Part shown: positions 63,861-64,000 of the stretch, piece after piece
How positions within the stretch are numbered: position 1 is the stretch's first letter
Layout of the letters: each line of letters starts with the position of its first letter
Assembly (NCBI GenBank): GCA_031553535.1
Contig: JAVBLM010000042.1
Coordinates: 28,747-92,746, forward strand
Length of the DNA: 64,000 bases
Reading direction: 5' to 3'
Source: JAIROC01 sp031553535
GTDB taxonomy: Bacteria; Bacteroidota; Bacteroidia; Bacteroidales; WCHB1-69
The notes under the pieces: model-generated
The model's input: only the letters and a program-made list of their open reading frames with translations
What the model was told of the DNA's origin: nothing
Database searches by the model: none
Program-made: the position numbers and the translations under genes

Positions 63861-64000
63861 AACGTGAATTCGGGGTATAAATTGAAACTTTTTCAAATAC
63901 GAATAATATCTGCATAGTATGTCGTCCATGAGCTTGTTTTATAGGTACCCATATATGAAACTCACAAATAATAGGCCTTTTGGGAATCGTTCATAGCATA
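63861..64000 (+). mobile_element. Dispersed non-coding element, copy C (left part only)
   Basis: Begins AACGTGAATTCGGGGTATAA and aligns with the leader of copy A (6432 onward) and with the reverse complement of copy B until the window ends. It retains the TTGAA/TTCAA hairpin of copy B. The hairpin array, if present, lies beyond 64000. Confidence 0.7.

Noticed and set aside
63705..63929. 74-codon minus-strand ORF
   Set aside because: It runs over the promoter of the 62931 gene and into element copy C; no ribosome site, and repeat-derived.

Overview
The window looks like chromosomal DNA of a Bacteroidales bacterium (phylum Bacteroidota). The DNA is AT-rich. Genes begin downstream of the Bacteroidota-type -7 promoter motif TAnnTTTG, seen at about sixteen places. 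The gene set is typical of the order: a fused MurF-alanine racemase, a close homologue of the Porphyromonas prolyl tripeptidyl peptidase, a short Psd, SufC, PyrK, DUF368/PopT, and an aryl-polyene/flexirubin-like lipid-pigment operon with the trifunctional MMPL-acyltransferase-methyltransferase protein. No phage, plasmid, CRISPR or rRNA genes were seen. One tRNA (Asn, GTT) is present. The species cannot be named from this window.

Layout. 1-768: non-coding, ending in a 23-bp tandem repeat. 769-2262 (minus): sufC and an RsmI-like methyltransferase. 2424-6068: a prolyl oligopeptidase lipoprotein and a GT-C-like membrane protein. 6069-7688: a long repeat island. 7689-11703: a small helical-repeat protein, then pdxA and murF-alr. 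12134-18661: ptpA, a large membrane protein, cinA and yigZ. 18753-24089: a Cys/Lys-rich lipoprotein, then rsfS-ftsH-cdsA-psd. 24295-28092: a secreted coiled-coil protein, metK and pepD. 28558-33381: TPR protein, popT, aroE, thiL and a lipoprotein. 33401-34150 (minus): a TrmH/SpoU methyltransferase. 34886-35749: an outer-membrane protein. 36409-46318: the ten-gene polyene-like operon. 46966-53424: a DUF3796-like/XRE pair, radical SAM protein, two small proteins, an esterase, a CoA-ligase-like enzyme and an acyltransferase. 54489-58198 (minus): htpX, lemA, pyrK, a phosphoesterase and an outer-membrane protein. 58934-60041 (minus): PfkB kinase and tRNA-Asn. 60636-62495: an LTA-synthase-like sulfatase-fold protein. 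62931-63674 (minus): an unknown membrane protein.

How the genes work together. PdxA makes the PLP precursor, and the alanine racemase half of the next gene uses PLP. FtsH, CdsA and Psd form a membrane-quality and phospholipid unit. The 36-46 kb operon holds an ACP, a ketosynthase, a Cys-less ketosynthase partner, a hotdog dehydratase, LolA, an MMPL exporter, acyl- and glycosyltransferases and a CrtI-like oxidoreductase. This fits the synthesis and outer-membrane delivery of a conjugated aryl lipid. The aromatic ammonia lyase and ketoreductase usual for such clusters are not in the window.

The most unusual content is non-coding. Four arrays of hairpin units share an exact 42-bp period, and the hairpin arms change in a compensated way from array to array. 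Two of these arrays sit inside a longer dispersed element with inverted ends, present twice and starting a third time at the window edge. Two other arrays have a 23-bp period. Several MITE-like elements with inverted ends fill the remaining gaps.
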